In this document: positions 21,148 to 34,773 of the stretch, piece by piece | Position numbering within the stretch: position 1 is the stretch's first letter | How the letters are laid out: each line of letters starts with the position of its first letter | Assembly: GCA_028023455.1 (NCBI GenBank) | Contig: JAQFVV010000257.1 | Span: forward strand, 870,001 to 934,000 | DNA length: 64,000 bases | From: Epiperipatus broadwayi | Lineage: Eukaryota > Onychophora > Udeonychophora > Euonychophora > Peripatidae | Reading direction: 5' to 3' | Notes under the pieces: model-generated | Told to the model about the DNA's origin: nothing | The model's input: only the letters and a program-made list of their open reading frames with translations | Databases searched by the model: none | Program-made: the position numbers and the translations under genes

Positions 21148-23943
21148 TGAAGTGGTAAATCTGTAGTACATATTTAACTTCACTGTCTGATGACATTACA
21201 CACCTTTAAAGTAGGGTTTGAACCAGTTTATATGTTTATTTGGTCATCCAGGAATGTTAAGCACACACATATACACATAACTTCCACCCTGTTTATTTAA
21301 GAAATGGTTATGTGTAACCAGTTGAATTATTATTTTAGCTTAAGTATATTTTATTTTCAAGCTTGTAAATTCCCTTCACTTAGATAATTGTGTATGTGCA
21401 TATATGTATTACAGATATAAAAATGAATATGATTAATGTAAAGCTAAAGCAATGCTAGAAAAATCTAAAAAGTATTATTAAAATTTAAAAATGTCATTTT
21501 CATTTAACTATTTCAAGTCAAAACAAAAATCATATTTTAAAGTTATTTGCAATTTTAAAAATACGTTTAGATAATGCTTTCTGGAATGTATTGTTTACAT
21601 CTTCCAATATTGCCAAATTTCAAGTATAGGAGGAGCAGAAGTTCTAGGAATGCACAAAAAGGGAGTTCAAATCACTCTTCTCTCTTGTATTCGTTTAGAG
21701 AGTGGAAAGAAAATGAATTGTGAATAAAAACATTTTGCCTCCCTGATCTTAAATCGTCTTTGTCCTGCCTTCTGCCATGCCATCACTGCATGAGAACTGT
21801 TATATTTAACTGTAAAGGAATATTGGAAGATGCCTACCATTATTTTATTAATATTGTGCCTTGCTAAACTTCGTATACGTTATTATAAGTTGCCACCATA
21901 ACTTCTAAAGGTAATCCATTTTGCCGAAGAATGAACTCTTAATTCTCCTCACTTCACTTCTTTCCTAAATCTTAATTGTAATCATAATGTAATTTTATTT
22001 ATTTGGTAACTGACTATAAACTTAATTATCATTAAATTTGTGATTTTCTCTCTTACGTTTTAAACTTGTTCTTTGAAATGCTAAGCACAGAATTATGTAC
22101 TTTAAATCTATCATTAGCTTTTTAAGTTTCACACTCTAATTATTTTATTTCATGCGGCAAAACTTATTTTAAATATATATCTTATTAAATTAGTTTTAGT
22201 GTGCTAATGTTTTAATCTAGCGAACTTATATTATTTCAATCATCATTCCGATATTTTGGAATATTTAAATAGTTAAACGTAAAATTTCTTACTGAATGCT
22301 GTTTGCTCAGTTAAATATTTGACATATATGTTTAATGTCAGATTGTGTAAAAATTATATTATGGCATAAGATAAACCTTTTGTTGTCATCACTATTGATA
22401 TTTAAATGAATTTATCTTCTTAAAATAAATTTGATTATTAATATATTTTAATAACTATTTATTATTTATATGCCATTAAGAGTTAAATTGCTTATAATAT
22501 ATTGTCATTTAAAATACTTGGACTTGTTAAATAGGAAATAATATTTTCCCTCTTCTATATTCGACATCCTAAATTTATTAAAGTTATACGTACGATGCTG
22601 AGTGGGTTATTATTTTATCATGGCGTTATGCATGCTATTATTGCTTTATTTAAGCTTAAATTATTTTATTAGTCATTTAAGACTTAAACCATATTCACAT
22701 TGCTTACTTATGATAGCATTTCAAAGATTTATATTTTGCTTTATTATATTTACTCATCCGAACTCCGGATTTTCTTCACGTAATTCGTATAGGAATGAGG
22801 TTTGGTATAACCGATCTCAGGATAAACATTAGAGTATTAAGTCTCTGCATGTGAAATGTCAGAGGGCATACCATGGAATCCTTACCACTCATATTTTCAA
22901 ATATTGCCTTGTGATAAATACAAGCGGAATCATATATGTGATAAAGCCTTCCAGTCCAAAGACGGACATCTTCTCCATTTTAAACGTTGTCATTATAGTT
23001 AGCACTGCGAGTTCTTTTATATGTAATTCTCATATTATCTATAAGACATGGCACAATGATGTTTGTAAACCACTCATTTATAATTTATCGAATATTTTAG
23101 GATTGTCACAGTAAAACTTATTAGGTTAACCCATTCCTCATTTGTACAGGCCAGATATGCTCATAAACGATAAATTATTAACTATCATATCAAGAGTAAA
23201 CTTCTCTTTAGAGATGAATTTGTAAATGTCCTTATCATTACTTAAAGTAATGATCACCACATTGATAACATTAATTTATTATTATACTATAACTCATTAG
23301 CATACTAAATCAGTTGCTTATATGAAAAGTAATAACCGCATTAAATCTGTGCTATGTTTTCTAATGTAAATTAAATTGCTTATATTTATTAAATTATTTA
23401 TGTTCATTAAACTATGTTGAATTACACATGCGTTTGTGTCTTACTGAATCTCACTCATTGAATTCTATTTAATCTTTATAATAGTATTAGTAATATTTAG
23501 AAGTTATAACTGATTATTTTAAATGGATATTTATCTCTGGGTTGTTCTGTCTTTGCTCATTCTGGATGGATACTATTTTATAATTTATGTTGCTTTTGCA
23601 GTGCTAGCTGTGTGCAATTCATTTAAATTTATAAATTGTCCTTTCACATAAGGTATTTGATTGAGCCAAGATTTGATAGTCTTTATTTACATTAATTACC
23701 CTGTAGATCTCGTGTTTCTCCGCTGTGTCTCTGGGACCAGAATGAATAAAATTTCATCTGTTATCATCAGAAGTGTTGTTTATAATGTTGTAGTTTTAGA
23801 GAAGAGCAAATAGGGCAGAATTCATGATTGCTCCTGATCTGTGTATCTCGGGCATGAGTGGATTTAGGGTACTTTTGCTTATATTCTAAACCTTGTTAAA
23901 TGAACATACAACTCTGACCTGTACAATATATATATATATATAT
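21148..23943. other. CpG-retaining unassigned block ending in TGTACA(AT)n
   Basis: Compared with the surroundings this block keeps more CpG, for instance CATCCGAACTCCGGATT and GGTATAACCGATC. It has two AATAAA-containing GC-richer patches (21,650-21,790; 23,715-23,900). The right end, TTGTTAAATGAACATACAAC then CTGACCTGTACA and (AT)n, resembles the right ends at 31,657 and 49,698. A short inverted pair, CATCTTCCAATATT / AATATTGGAAGATG, sits at 21,598 and 21,819. The plus-strand frames at 22,602-22,832 and 22,851-23,114 show no known motif. A non-coding retroelement is likely, unproven. Confidence 0.4.
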
Positions 23944-26650
23944 TATTCTGACCTATTATTTGTAATCTCACTTCCGGGGCAATATCTAATATTAAATATA
24001 ATGGATTAGCTCAGTCAATGATTACATTTGGTTAAATGCAAATAATTGAGAAATAAAATATCTTGCATTATATTAAAACATTCTACTAGCAAAATAATGA
24101 AAAGGTTCAGTTTATAAAATAAAATAAATAAAATATTTATTATATCATGAGACTTGTAAGTGAAATACAGATGATAAGAAATATTACATTGAGACAATAT
24201 CCCATAGGATACTACCTCAATGGCATAAGAACACTATCCCCCGTATTACTATCTCAAATAAAAAAAACTTATAGTATTCTTACAACTTTAATAAATCCTA
24301 CTCATTAAGATTAAACTAATAATTAAATCTTAATCTTTATCTACAATAATTTAGCTCAATAAAATCTCAGGTTCATAAAACTATTTTAAGTTAATTAAAA
24401 TCACTGTAGTAAAACATGATAAGGGATTTTTATGTCATACTCTACTACACTTAACTAATAATATTAATAAATAATAACTATAATATTCTTTATTGGATGG
24501 ACTAATTTTATACATCTTTTTCTCTTCACTATAATTTTTATTACCATAATAAATATAATAAAATACTATAATATAATCTTTTATCTTCATATAATAACAT
24601 AATAAGTATGTGGTTGCATTTATAATCTGAAAAGTATATGTGTGGCAATGGATAACATATAAATCGATGTACTGTTATAATAATCAACTTATGACCATAA
24701 TATAATGTAAAATGTGATTTCTTAAATAAATAAATTCCAAGAAAATATTAGAATTCTCAAAAATAATACTTTATTTATGTTTGTGCAAAATGTTATATTT
24801 GATTAAAATTTTTGTGTTTTTAATGCATTGTAATGGGAAAGAAAATAGTCTGAACACACAAATTTTGAAAAAACAAATTTAACAAAGTTTTATTATAACA
24901 ATAAAATAAAAATAATTTATTTACAATATTTACACTTGACATCCTAAATTTGCACCATTATACATTTCTTATTAATTATAGTTATTAAAAACAATAGAGA
25001 ATCTATTTAAGTCTTCACCCTGACTCTAAAAATAATAATAATAAAACAATACAATTTTATTTATCTCTTTGTGATCAATCTTTTTGATGAAATTACATTT
25101 CTTTATACTTATTTTAACATATCATATCTTTGAATATTATTTAACTATACTTCCTTTTAAAACATCTATTGAAACATAGTATGAAAACACAAAAAATAAC
25201 AATATCAAGTATGGATCTTTTAACTAAACAATTTTTGTTTTGCAATGTTGAAAAATACTATATAAAATATCTACTGTTAATTTATTACTAGACTATTTGG
25301 ACATAATTGTTTACTACACTATGATTATTAAATACAATATATCCTACTTAACATTACTCTAATGCTGAATAGCTGTAATCATTGATACATTCCTTATTAT
25401 TTAAATAAATATGAAATTATACTTATGCTTATCATTTTGCTTTATAACATTATGTCTTAAAAATAGGCAATACTCATAAAAATGAAATAAAATATTTCCT
25501 GAAATTTATTTTATTTTCAAAACAAATTTAGAACATATTCTATGATTCTTTTTTTTTTTTTTTTGGGTCCATTGGATTTTCAATTCCAACTTGCACAAAC
25601 TCTACTCCTTTTTACAAGTAAATGAACTTATCTTATTCAGACAATAGCATATCTTAAACTCTAAATTATTTATTATTTCTTTACAAAGTATTCAATACTG
25701 TGTGATGTAGTTACTTTGGAAATCGAGATAGGCATAGGGAAGAAAAACTAGAGTCTAATTCATAGTACATATTGAATAAAAATACCATGGCACAGTGTAT
25801 CTATAAAAATAGAGGCATGACCTATCCTGTTTAATGATCTCCACTACTAACAATGATGTCAAAGCTATTCTTTCATCTTTATTGAAACATCAATACTTAA
25901 GGAAAATAGACACTGCCCACAAATAAATATACAACTACAGGGCATTGTTAACTGTATTGTATACTTAATAAGTTTATGAAAAATGCTACTCCTATTCCTT
26001 TAATATATCCTACATTGATATCATCTTTTTGGGTTCATGTTCTCCAGATTACTCCCAAAGTCACTATCTTATCAACATTTCCTAATAGATTTAGCAAATT
26101 TTACATCGACAAATGACTAACTCACACATTCAAAATAATAAACAAAATTCAATTGTAATTAGAGTGATCTCACTAATCTACAAGAAAAGTCTGCTTTACT
26201 CTCCTATTTCATATTCTTAAACACATATAAACTAGTCATATAAATATTTTGAATGTCCAATAATATTAAAGTTTTTATAAGAATCATATAACTATTCATA
26301 ATCATGTTGTGTTATATTACTAATATGAAATTAAAGTATGCATATTCCCAGAAATAATCAAATCCTAATCTTATAATTTAAATGTGTTGTACAAGTGTAT
26401 TCAAATACAACTCAACATTTATACTTTAATATAATATAATTCATTGGCAATCTGTAAAAGAAAAAAAAATACATCATAAAATATATCAATATTCACAACT
26501 ATTATCTAAGTGATATCAACTTGTAATCACTTATGATGTCTTCATGTCTGTTGATTAAAATAAACATTGCATATATGAAATACATCGATACTTCTACACT
26601 TTAAAAATGTTAACTTATTTAAATTATCAAATTATTTTACTAAAGCATTA
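23944..26650. other. A+T-rich DNA, no gene recognised
   Basis: No TIR, RT fragment or exon is seen. A T-run at 25,548-25,564 followed by GGGTCCATTGGATTTTC could be the A-tail end of a minus-strand retroposon, but no A/B boxes or duplication are visible. Confidence 0.55.
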
Positions 26651-26653
26651 AAC

Positions 26654-27068
26654 GATAAATTTAACATAGCAGTTAGAACTCCACTTAATTCTAATAGATT
26701 GCTTAACAACTATAAAGATCACATTGATCGATCATTCACCCCACACATGGTGTACTCTATTGCCTGCCCTCAGGCTGGATGCCATGCTATATATTATGGT
26801 GAAATGAAAGCTACAATCAATACTAGACTGGGTCAACATATTTACACATTTAACAGAGCTAAAAAAAAACAGCAACACGTCCTCTGTATTCTTGAAGCAT
26901 GCTAAACAATCTGGGCACAACTTCACACCCGCCAATCCAATAATATTGTGCTCAGAATCAAATGATCACAAAAGAAAAATAAAGGAGGCATTTTACATCA
27001 ATGGAAACATCCATGCCATTAATAGAAAGGATACTTGCTTCGAGATCTCGAAGAAATGGGCTACGTAA
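26654..27068 (+). pseudogene. PLE GIY-YIG endonuclease remnant, one frameshift
   Basis: The first frame reads RTPLNSNRLLNNYKDH, HMVYSIACPQAGCHAIYYGE and INTRLGQHIYTFNRA. A shift in the A-run at 26,861-26,869 then gives NSNTSSVFLKHAKQSGHNF, ILCSESNDHKRKIKEAFYIN, HAINRKDTCFEISKKWAT and a stop at 27,066-27,068. The VYxIxC...C..IYYG segment is the GIY-YIG core, and the Arg in TRLGQH, the HAxxxGHNF block and the ExFYI segment are in family order. Only this C-terminal domain remains; the RT is absent upstream. The sequence is different from, and less decayed than, the copy at 19,780. Confidence 0.9.
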
Positions 27069-27084
27069 TACTAGCTTATTTGAA

Positions 27085-27210
27085 TATTTGTATTTGCATA
27101 TTTTATTATACACTTTATGAAGGCTATGAATATGAGGCATGGATCCTCGAAAATGTTAAGCCGATAAACTTTAATACTAATTAATATCTTCTCTAATTAA
27201 CAATTATATA
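27085..27210 (+). mobile_element. PLE 3' terminal region
   Basis: Downstream of the endonuclease stop, TTTGCATAT (27,090s), a hammerhead-like motif (27,122-27,162) and an A+T tail ending AATTAATATCTTCTCT follow in order. The same order, TTTGCATAT then motif then TATAGCTTC, occurs at 55,970-56,095, so this is probably the PLE terminal repeat. Confidence 0.6.
27122..27162 (+). ncRNA. hammerhead-like RNA motif, copy 2 (in PLE 3' end)
   Basis: Read in order: GGCT, ATGAATAT, GAGG-CATGGAT-CCTC, GAAA, then ATGTT and A, then AGCC. Stem I can form as GGCT/AGCC, stem II as GAGG/CCTC, and stem III as AA/TT with a TG loop, ending in UA before stem I. PLEs are known to carry hammerhead ribozymes in their terminal regions, which fits the position 54 bp past the endonuclease stop. 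The core CUGANGA is changed (AUGAAUAU), so cleavage activity is doubtful. Confidence 0.55.
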
Positions 27211-29600
27211 TTTTACATATAGTGAGAAGTAAAGCTATATTCATTAATTCTAAATTAATATTCATATTCCTACTCTTCTAATTAAAATAATATTACACTT
27301 TAAAAAATTAATAAATAAGTCAAAATCATAATGATGTAAATCTTCAACTGAGATGAATATAAAGTTCAAATGTTTTTTATTTTCCTTGAGAGTTTTTTTT
27401 TTTTTAAAAAAATGTTCTCCTAAGAGCAATTCTAAAAACCTCCACCATTGCTAAGTTTCTCTTGCTTGACAATGAACAACTGCCCTGAACTTGCATATGC
27501 ATTGTAAATTCTTCCTGTATGATGAGCGAAGTTTAAAAAAAATGAATAATAAAAATAATAATACGATGTCTTAAAATCTTGGAAAACTAATAAAAATAAT
27601 CATTAATCTGTTCTGAAAAAGTTCATAGAATAATAGTTTATAGTTTCTATTATCCAAAACAATGATTATTAAAATAATAATAAAATCATAAGATTGAAAA
27701 ATAATAACTTGAAGCTTCCATTCTAGAATATTCTGTATCGGCTTGGTGATGCATCATGCCCTGGTAATTTGATTACAGACAATCCGGATAAACTTTTTGT
27801 GCAATTTAAAATATTTCTATTTCCATAAATTCAGTAATTACTGGTTTATAATCCATTTTTATATAGGTTTACTCTTCAGGATAATTTACTATTTATTATC
27901 CAATTAATGCTGTTTCCATTTTTGTTTAAATTATCAGTTTTTAAATAATTTTTTACGAATGCATATAACCTTATATAATTCAGGTTTTATAACATATGCT
28001 TTTCTAAAAATACTTTCCATAATTTTTAACTTATGATAGTTTTTCTTGAAAATATTTACAATGTTTTTCTTCAAAAAGGATAAAACATTTATCTTCATAG
28101 CATTATCTTTCCATAAAATTATTATATAACTTATCATATTACTTGTCGATCTTAAATATGACTATCTTTTTATTATAAAAAAATGTGTGGTTCACTTTTA
28201 ATCTGCAAATAGCTTTTCTGTTAAGCTTGCTGTACAATGTCCAAAATAATTCTGTGCTTACAAAAATAGTTCTCTTGATTAATACCATTGATATTACATT
28301 AACAATTATTATACTTATTTTTAAAATATTCTTCATTAAATACATTTTACTTATTGGCATATCCATATTTGTTATTGTGAAGTTATATTAAGTTTTGATG
28401 AGTAATTCTGGTAAAGGGAACTTTAAATTAGCAATGCATATTTTTTAATAAACTTATTAAAATGTATTTATTCTATGCTCTCTTTGCAAATACTTAAAAA
28501 TAAATATCCTATTAGTTTGCAAATATATTATACGAGAGCACTAAAATTGACTAAAATAAAAATTTTAAAATTACTATTACATCGATCACTACTGATACAC
28601 ACAAAATCAACTGTGCAACAGTATTTATACCCTACAAATTATTTCATCCTATTGGTGGAATCTTTTCATTTGATACCAAATTTGAATATTGCAACAATCT
28701 TACACAATTAAATTTCAAAAATAAAATATGATGCATTATAATTTTAAAATATTATTTAAAAATATTAATCTTAAATCAATTATTATACTTTACTAAAATT
28801 AATTAAACAATTTAAAATGACTTTTAAAAACAATATTTAATAAATTTATCCCACCTTTAATATTTAATTTATCTATTTTATTTTAAAACAAAATATTTAA
28901 CTTTTTATTAACTGCATTCATCTTATAATACTATTTAAAATATTTTATATGACTGCTTTAATATTTTCCCTTATGATAGGCAACTAAATATATTCAGTTC
29001 TATAATGCAATTTTTAAAATATTTTGAATTTTATTAATACAAATTCTAGCAAGCATGTGTGAATACCTATATTATACAGATCACATGACTGATAGCTGAG
29101 ACAGATTGTATCCGATTTTCTGTCTGAAAATAAATGATAAATTGCAACACTTATTATATTAAATAAATAATACAATAATATAAAATTTGGAATAATAATT
29201 TGGAAAATATAGAACTAAATATAACTTTTACTACCATAAAGCCTACTTTTAGAATATATGATATTAATTATAATTATTAAATATAATTTATAATTTTTAA
29301 TATAGCATTTATTTAACTATAAGTTTAAACTATTAAAATTTAACTTTTAAACATACTTTAAAAATTTATAGCTGCGTTAATTATTATGGCCATCTTTTCC
29401 AACCATATGTAATTAATATTTTTAGCTTTACATAATTGTTTTTAAGTTATTTATCATAATTTTAAGCATTATATATTTTTACTTAGCTTTAAATTGTACT
29501 TTTAAGATATCAATACAATATAACTATTACATAAAGAGAACACATTCTAAATTTAAAATTTTTAGTAATTTACTGTAATGAGCTGATTCTAACCTATAGA
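27211..29600. other. A+T-rich DNA, no gene recognised
   Basis: A somewhat GC-richer patch at 27,410-27,530 has no splice signals or open frame that I can support. The remainder is low complexity. Frames at 28,139-28,366 and 28,475-28,711 are compositional. Confidence 0.55.
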
Positions 29601-30192
29601 AAAGGGCACATAACCTCCCCCTTTGAATAAAAATTTTAAATTAAAAATAAAGGAAGATAGCTTGTTGCACTTATTTGAGGAGTGTAAGGCCCTCTGGCAC
29701 ATTAGAAATAAAGTGTTTCATAGACCAGCAATAAACTTAAATAAAATAGTAAAAAGAAACTTTGTGAACTTTAATCCGCATAACACATTGGCAATAATAC
29801 ATACATTGAAAACAATATGGTCCATAAGATGTAATGCAATCTTTGATAATAAAAAATATAACTGGTAAAAAAACTAGATAAAGATTGGAGCAAATACTTT
29901 AATCAATGCCTAAGATACCTACCAAAGAAAATTAGGGTCAAAATATGGTGTGGATGTATGCCGACACTATGTGAAGTGTGTTGTGGGATTGATAATCTAA
30001 ATCAAAATGTTTATAGAAGACCTGGATATATAGTGATGTTCTATGCATTTGCATAGGGTAGTGTTTCTAAAGTAGAATGAAATAATTATTTTGTATATCT
30101 GATAGTTAAACCATTTGGTTTATTTGTAAAAAGTGTATATAAAATTTGTGTTATTAATAAAGAATATACTTTAAATAAAATAAATAAATAAT
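29590..30192 (+). mobile_element. truncated LINE insertion with TAAA-type tail
   Basis: The coding remnant above is followed by a short 3' UTR with AATAAAGAA (30,157-30,165) and a tail of TAAAATAAATAAATA (30,175-30,190). The 5' boundary is uncertain, and no clear target duplication is visible. Confidence 0.65.
29623..30056 (+). pseudogene. LINE C-terminal fragment, 5'-truncated, one frameshift
   Basis: The first part, EDSLLHLFEECKALWHI, ends with the H-x4-C half of a LINE zinc motif. It continues with HTLKTIWSIRCNAIFDNKKY, which aligns with the YAYWYTRCKFNFDYN stretch of the better copy at 42,867-44,054. After a shift near 29,868 the reading continues KLDKDWSKYFNQCLRYLPKK to YIVMFYAFA and a stop at 30,054. 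Truncation inside the zinc motif is typical of incomplete target-primed reverse transcription. Confidence 0.8.
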
Positions 30193-30302
30193 TATTCAAC
30201 TTAAATTTTGAATATATTTAGCAAAAAAATAATTTTATTTAAATATTTCAATTACATTAAACTATTAATAATAACACAGAACACCTATTTTTTAAAATGT
30301 TA

Positions 30303-30305
<3 letters not shown>

Positions 30306-30357
<52 letters not shown>

Positions 30358-30380
30358 GCCGACTACATACGGTTGTAGTC
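30306..30380. repeat. (AT)n tract with adjacent 7-bp hairpin
   Basis: (AT)n at 30,306-30,354 is followed by GTGCC and the hairpin GACTACA-TACGGT-TGTAGTC at 30,361-30,380. Confidence 0.9.
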
Positions 30381-31181
30381 ACACATGTATGTATTTATTA
30401 TTATTAATAATAAAAAGGGAAATTAGGTAAAGGGTAAAAGTGAAACAGAAAGAGAAATTAAAAGAATTAGGTCATTGATATTTTTCAATAAAAAGGGGGG
30501 GGGGGTAAAAACTCTTAAAAGGGTTAATAATTAGTTGAGAATTAGTTAAAAGGCTGTAAAGTCTTATTTCTAAAAAATAAAAATAAAAGAAAGGTAATAA
30601 TGAATAAAGGTGAAAAACAAAAAAAAAAAGAAGAAAAAAGAAGAGGAAGGGGATGTATAACAAAATATGTCTTTTTTTCTCTTTAAAATCACTTATTTGA
30701 AAAAAAAAAAAGATGAATAAAAGATATTAGAAACTTATAGGCAAATAAAAAGTATTAGAAAGTTATGATCTTTAAAACATTGTGAAAAGTAAGTCTAATT
30801 GTAAATTTTATTAAAATATGAATCTTGTACAAAATTTTCATAATAAATCTGCATAAGATAAAAATAAATGTGTCTAATAACCTAAGTAAACATTTTTCTA
30901 TCAAACATGCATATATTGATATATTTTATATAAAAAAAAACAGACTAGTTTAAAATTGCTCAATATTTAAAAAAAAAAAAAGGAAGAACTATTACTAGAG
31001 AAGTTATTTTGTTAGATAAAGGAACAGTTACTTTATGCTGGACTTTTGCTAATTAGTTATTCTGCAATATAATTATATTATTTTAATGCTTATATATTTG
31101 TTTGTTATTTTAAGTATTTGAATTTATTATGCCATTTAACTTGATAATTTTTTTTATTAAACATTATTACTGCTAAAAAAA

Positions 31182-31704
31182 ATATAGTTTTCTTGCTTAA
31201 TTCTTTTTTCACCTAGCGAACAAGTAACAGTAGCAAATTAAATCTAGGTTATTAAAACTTATGTGATTAATTTTAGATTTAAATAAAATAAGTGACAAAT
31301 AAATGAAATTTTTTTATTCTAAAGAGAAGAAAAGTGGAGTTAACAAAGAAGGAGTAGGGGGGATATATACTCATATATTCTTCTGTTACTGTGATAATCT
31401 CCAAAATTTTTTTATAAATATTTCAAGTGCTGGATGACTAATAAAGCATTCTTTACGAATATTTTTGTCAAACAGCCAAGGGGCGTCTGACCGGGAAATA
31501 TAGCATTGGAATAATATGTGTGTATTTTTTCTTCAGTCGGGAATATAGACTTAGAAGCTAATTAGGTTTGTATTTGCTTCTTGCTTGGGGTAACAGTAAG
31601 TATAATCGACCTCACTTCAAATGTTAAACTGTTATAAATGTACCAAAACTGTTACAATATATATATATATATATATAGTTTTCTTGCTTAATTCTTTTTT
31701 CACC
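31182..31704. mobile_element. 459-bp insertion between exact 32-bp direct repeats
   Basis: The 32-bp sequence at 31,182-31,213 (starting ATATAGTTTTCTTGC, ending TTTTTTCACC) is repeated without a mismatch at 31,673-31,704. The enclosed 31,214-31,672 begins TAGCGAACAAGTAACAG and ends AAACTGTTACA followed by (AT)n. The repeat reads as a long target-site duplication and the AT tract as the element's 3' tail. There is no coding. The right end resembles those at 23,927 and 49,698. Confidence 0.7.
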
Positions 31705-32239
31705 AAATATTATACACTGGAAATAAGTTATTTTCTTAACCATTCACTAATTCATCTTTCAATTTTCTTTATCATCATCATCAATCATTACTAATTGTTA
31801 TTTTAAATATATTGGTCATATTTTATAACAAAATATGAATATATCAGAGTTGATACTCTTTGCAGACAGAGTTTAGATAAGAAAAATATATACATAATCA
31901 TGTCATTAAGTAACATTAACCAAACCCATTAAATATATAAGAAAATGTTTGATCTTAATTTTACATCTAAGTCATAATATAAAACAACATTTCAAAAGCA
32001 TTTTTATGAATATGTATATTAATTATATGCAGAAATATATAACACATTTTTCAGTAATAAAATATTAAAATTCTCATTACTCAAATACTTCATCCAGTCT
32101 ACAGGGCTAATATCAATGCCAAAATACATACAACTTCATAGTAAATAGTAAGTTACAATGCACATGGTCAGATTTGAACAAAATAATTCAAGGATATCAA
32201 ATCATGAAATGATTAAATCATATGTAATATTATCTTATA

Positions 32240-32290
32240 ACACACACACACGCACACGCACACGCACACACACACATATATATATATATT
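32240..32290. repeat. (CA)n/(CG)-interrupted and (TA)n microsatellite
   Basis: (CA)n with three CG interruptions at 32,240-32,275 runs directly into (TA)n to 32,290. Confidence 0.95.
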
Positions 32291-34773
32291 ATCTCCACAA
32301 CCAGTCTGCCAATATTCAAAGCTGATCCATCCCAATTTTATTTAACATGGATAATAAGGAATCAATTATTTCTTTTTTGAGCATTAATTAAATCAAACGC
32401 CCATTTTAAGTACTTAATTTTTTTTGACTGAATTAAGATGTATGGGATTGTAAGCATTTTCATATCCTTCGAACATAATTTTTCAAAATGAATAAATCAC
32501 AATGTTTTCCATGATACCCATTTCCAAAAGCATGTACCTAATGAGGCAATTTTTTTTTTATAAATGACTGATTTTAATATGTATTTATAGAGTAAATATT
32601 TCATTTTTCACCGAAACCCATTAAAATAATATAGATATCATTTGCTTTTATCTATTTTGTATAAAAATAATGCATTCAATTTTTTTTTTAAAATTTATCT
32701 TTCTAATATATCAAATAAATAACCTATTTCCTTTGTTAATTTGCAATAAAACATTGCAAGATAAGTCACCCTTAACTGAGTGCAAAGTATCACTAGTCTT
32801 ACATTATTCTTTCCTCCTGATTTTGTCTTCCTATATCATGAAATGGGTTTTATTTTTAAAAAATTATTGCTAAGTTCACTATTTTTCAGAAAACAAACTA
32901 TGAAAGAGAGTGAGCAATGTATATAAAATAAAATTTGCACTCATAATATATATGTTTACTATAGAGATATTCTCTGCTGCTCTTTCGACTGGGAAAAACT
33001 ATTATAATTAGCTTTAACTAAATTTTTTTGTATGTAAACTTTTTGGACAGACTTCTTATCGAATACCTTTGTCATGAGATCAAATCATTGTAGAAACAAC
33101 TATTTTTCATATTTATTAATGTTGTGGGTCTATTTTTTTTTGAACAATGAAATTCCAGTTTATACACTTTTCATAACATTATTTTGAAATCAATGTCAAA
33201 GGAATATATATTATTCTCTTTTTTTTGAAATAGATTTTTTTCTTTCTGAATGTTGAGTTGTTTTTTTTTTTTTTTTTGGTGGACTGAAAGTGATCTTTGG
33301 GAATTTTTGCTTAGATAATATCTGACTGAGTTAAAAGAAATGAATAATGATTTGGGGAGCAATCAGGAAAGATATTTCTTATTTCTAAGTGCATGTGACA
33401 CCATAAGAAGATAAACTTCATATGTGAGAATCAGCACTTAGTAAATAAAGGTAGGGCTTACTAAAACTTTAGATCAAGCTTAGTGAATGGGAACTATGTT
33501 GTTCTAAATTACAATATGTTAACTTCCCAGAAACCATCTTAGAATTTTAATGTAGTCATTACTTTCAAATATTTTGGTAATTTGTAGGAATCATGTGAAG
33601 AAGAAGACAATTCTTTTTTATAAAATTTCATTAATTTCTTTATTGAAATTACTGGTAAATAATTGTCTAGTATGATTACTGAAGTTGGTATTAAATAAAA
33701 CTTAAATTAGATTTTGGAATTTATCAAAATAAAGAATTTATTGCATAAAATTTAGTTAAATAATAATATATCTTGAAAATTATCTCACAGTTTTTAATGG
33801 ATAATTAATTGCATTTTTAAATTAGTTAATATTTTTTGGAGGTTGTTAAGATTCCCCATTTTTTAAGATTTATAATAATAGATATATACTAAAATTATAT
33901 TATCACATTCTTGAAAAAGACTATAGTAAATGATTATAACATTGGGAAATTAATTAGTAAATATTCATAATGGGATAGTTTCAGAAGTAGTAATTTTTTT
34001 TAAAGAATATCCCCCCCCCCCCATCTGAAGATTATTTAAATTTAAATTAGTTAAAATTTTTGGATTAATTGAAGATGTATTTAATATCTTCTAAAGTTTT
34101 CATATGTGTTTATTAGAACAATAGTAGTTTATTATAAATAATATCTCAGCATCACAGTTTTAAATGTTTGTTTTATGAGTTTGGTGTTGTAATTGAAATT
34201 TTTGTGATTTCTAACAAAAGAAATGGTTTTCTTCTATTCTATATAGTCTTCAGTAATGTAATTCATCTCTAACTTTCTTTGATATATATCTAAAGTCTTC
34301 ACAATGCACACTTTTATAATTGTGCACAGAATTTTGTCAAGTTAACAAAATACAGAGTTTGAAGTATAAACTGGCATTTAGACCTCCAAATAAATGGCTA
34401 AAGAACTAATATTGTATGCTTTTAACTGTAAAGATTAAAGCATGATTTTAAGTTTTGGCTAAATATTTTTGCTTTGAAGTAGTTAACATGTTTATTAAAT
34501 AGTTAACAGTATAACAAAATTATATTAAAGGTGTTATTATTTTATTATCATTAATACATAGTTCACATGTTTTTTCAAATGATTTCAAAACCTTTGATTA
34601 TTAAAAAAGTTACAATAAGAACATTTATGAATGAATTAAGTCATTTTTTGATAAGAGTCTGTTCTAGAAATCTACAATCCTCTACATTAATAAAGATTTT
34701 AATGGTTTAGTTTTACAATTATATTTTTTGTACTAAATTTCAGTAAAACCATATTATATGATATACCATTTAG
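32291..34773. other. A+T-rich DNA, no gene recognised
   Basis: Homopolymer tracts include T-runs near 33,129 and 33,260 and a C12 run at 34,011-34,022. No transposon termini or protein fragments are recognised. Confidence 0.55.

Noticed and set aside
22602-23114. Two plus-strand frames of 76 and 87 codons
   Set aside because: Examined for retroelement or host motifs; none found, and no splice-like borders join them convincingly.
26732-27140. Two minus-strand frames opposite the second PLE
   Set aside because: Antisense of the GIY-YIG domain, which reads clearly on the plus strand.
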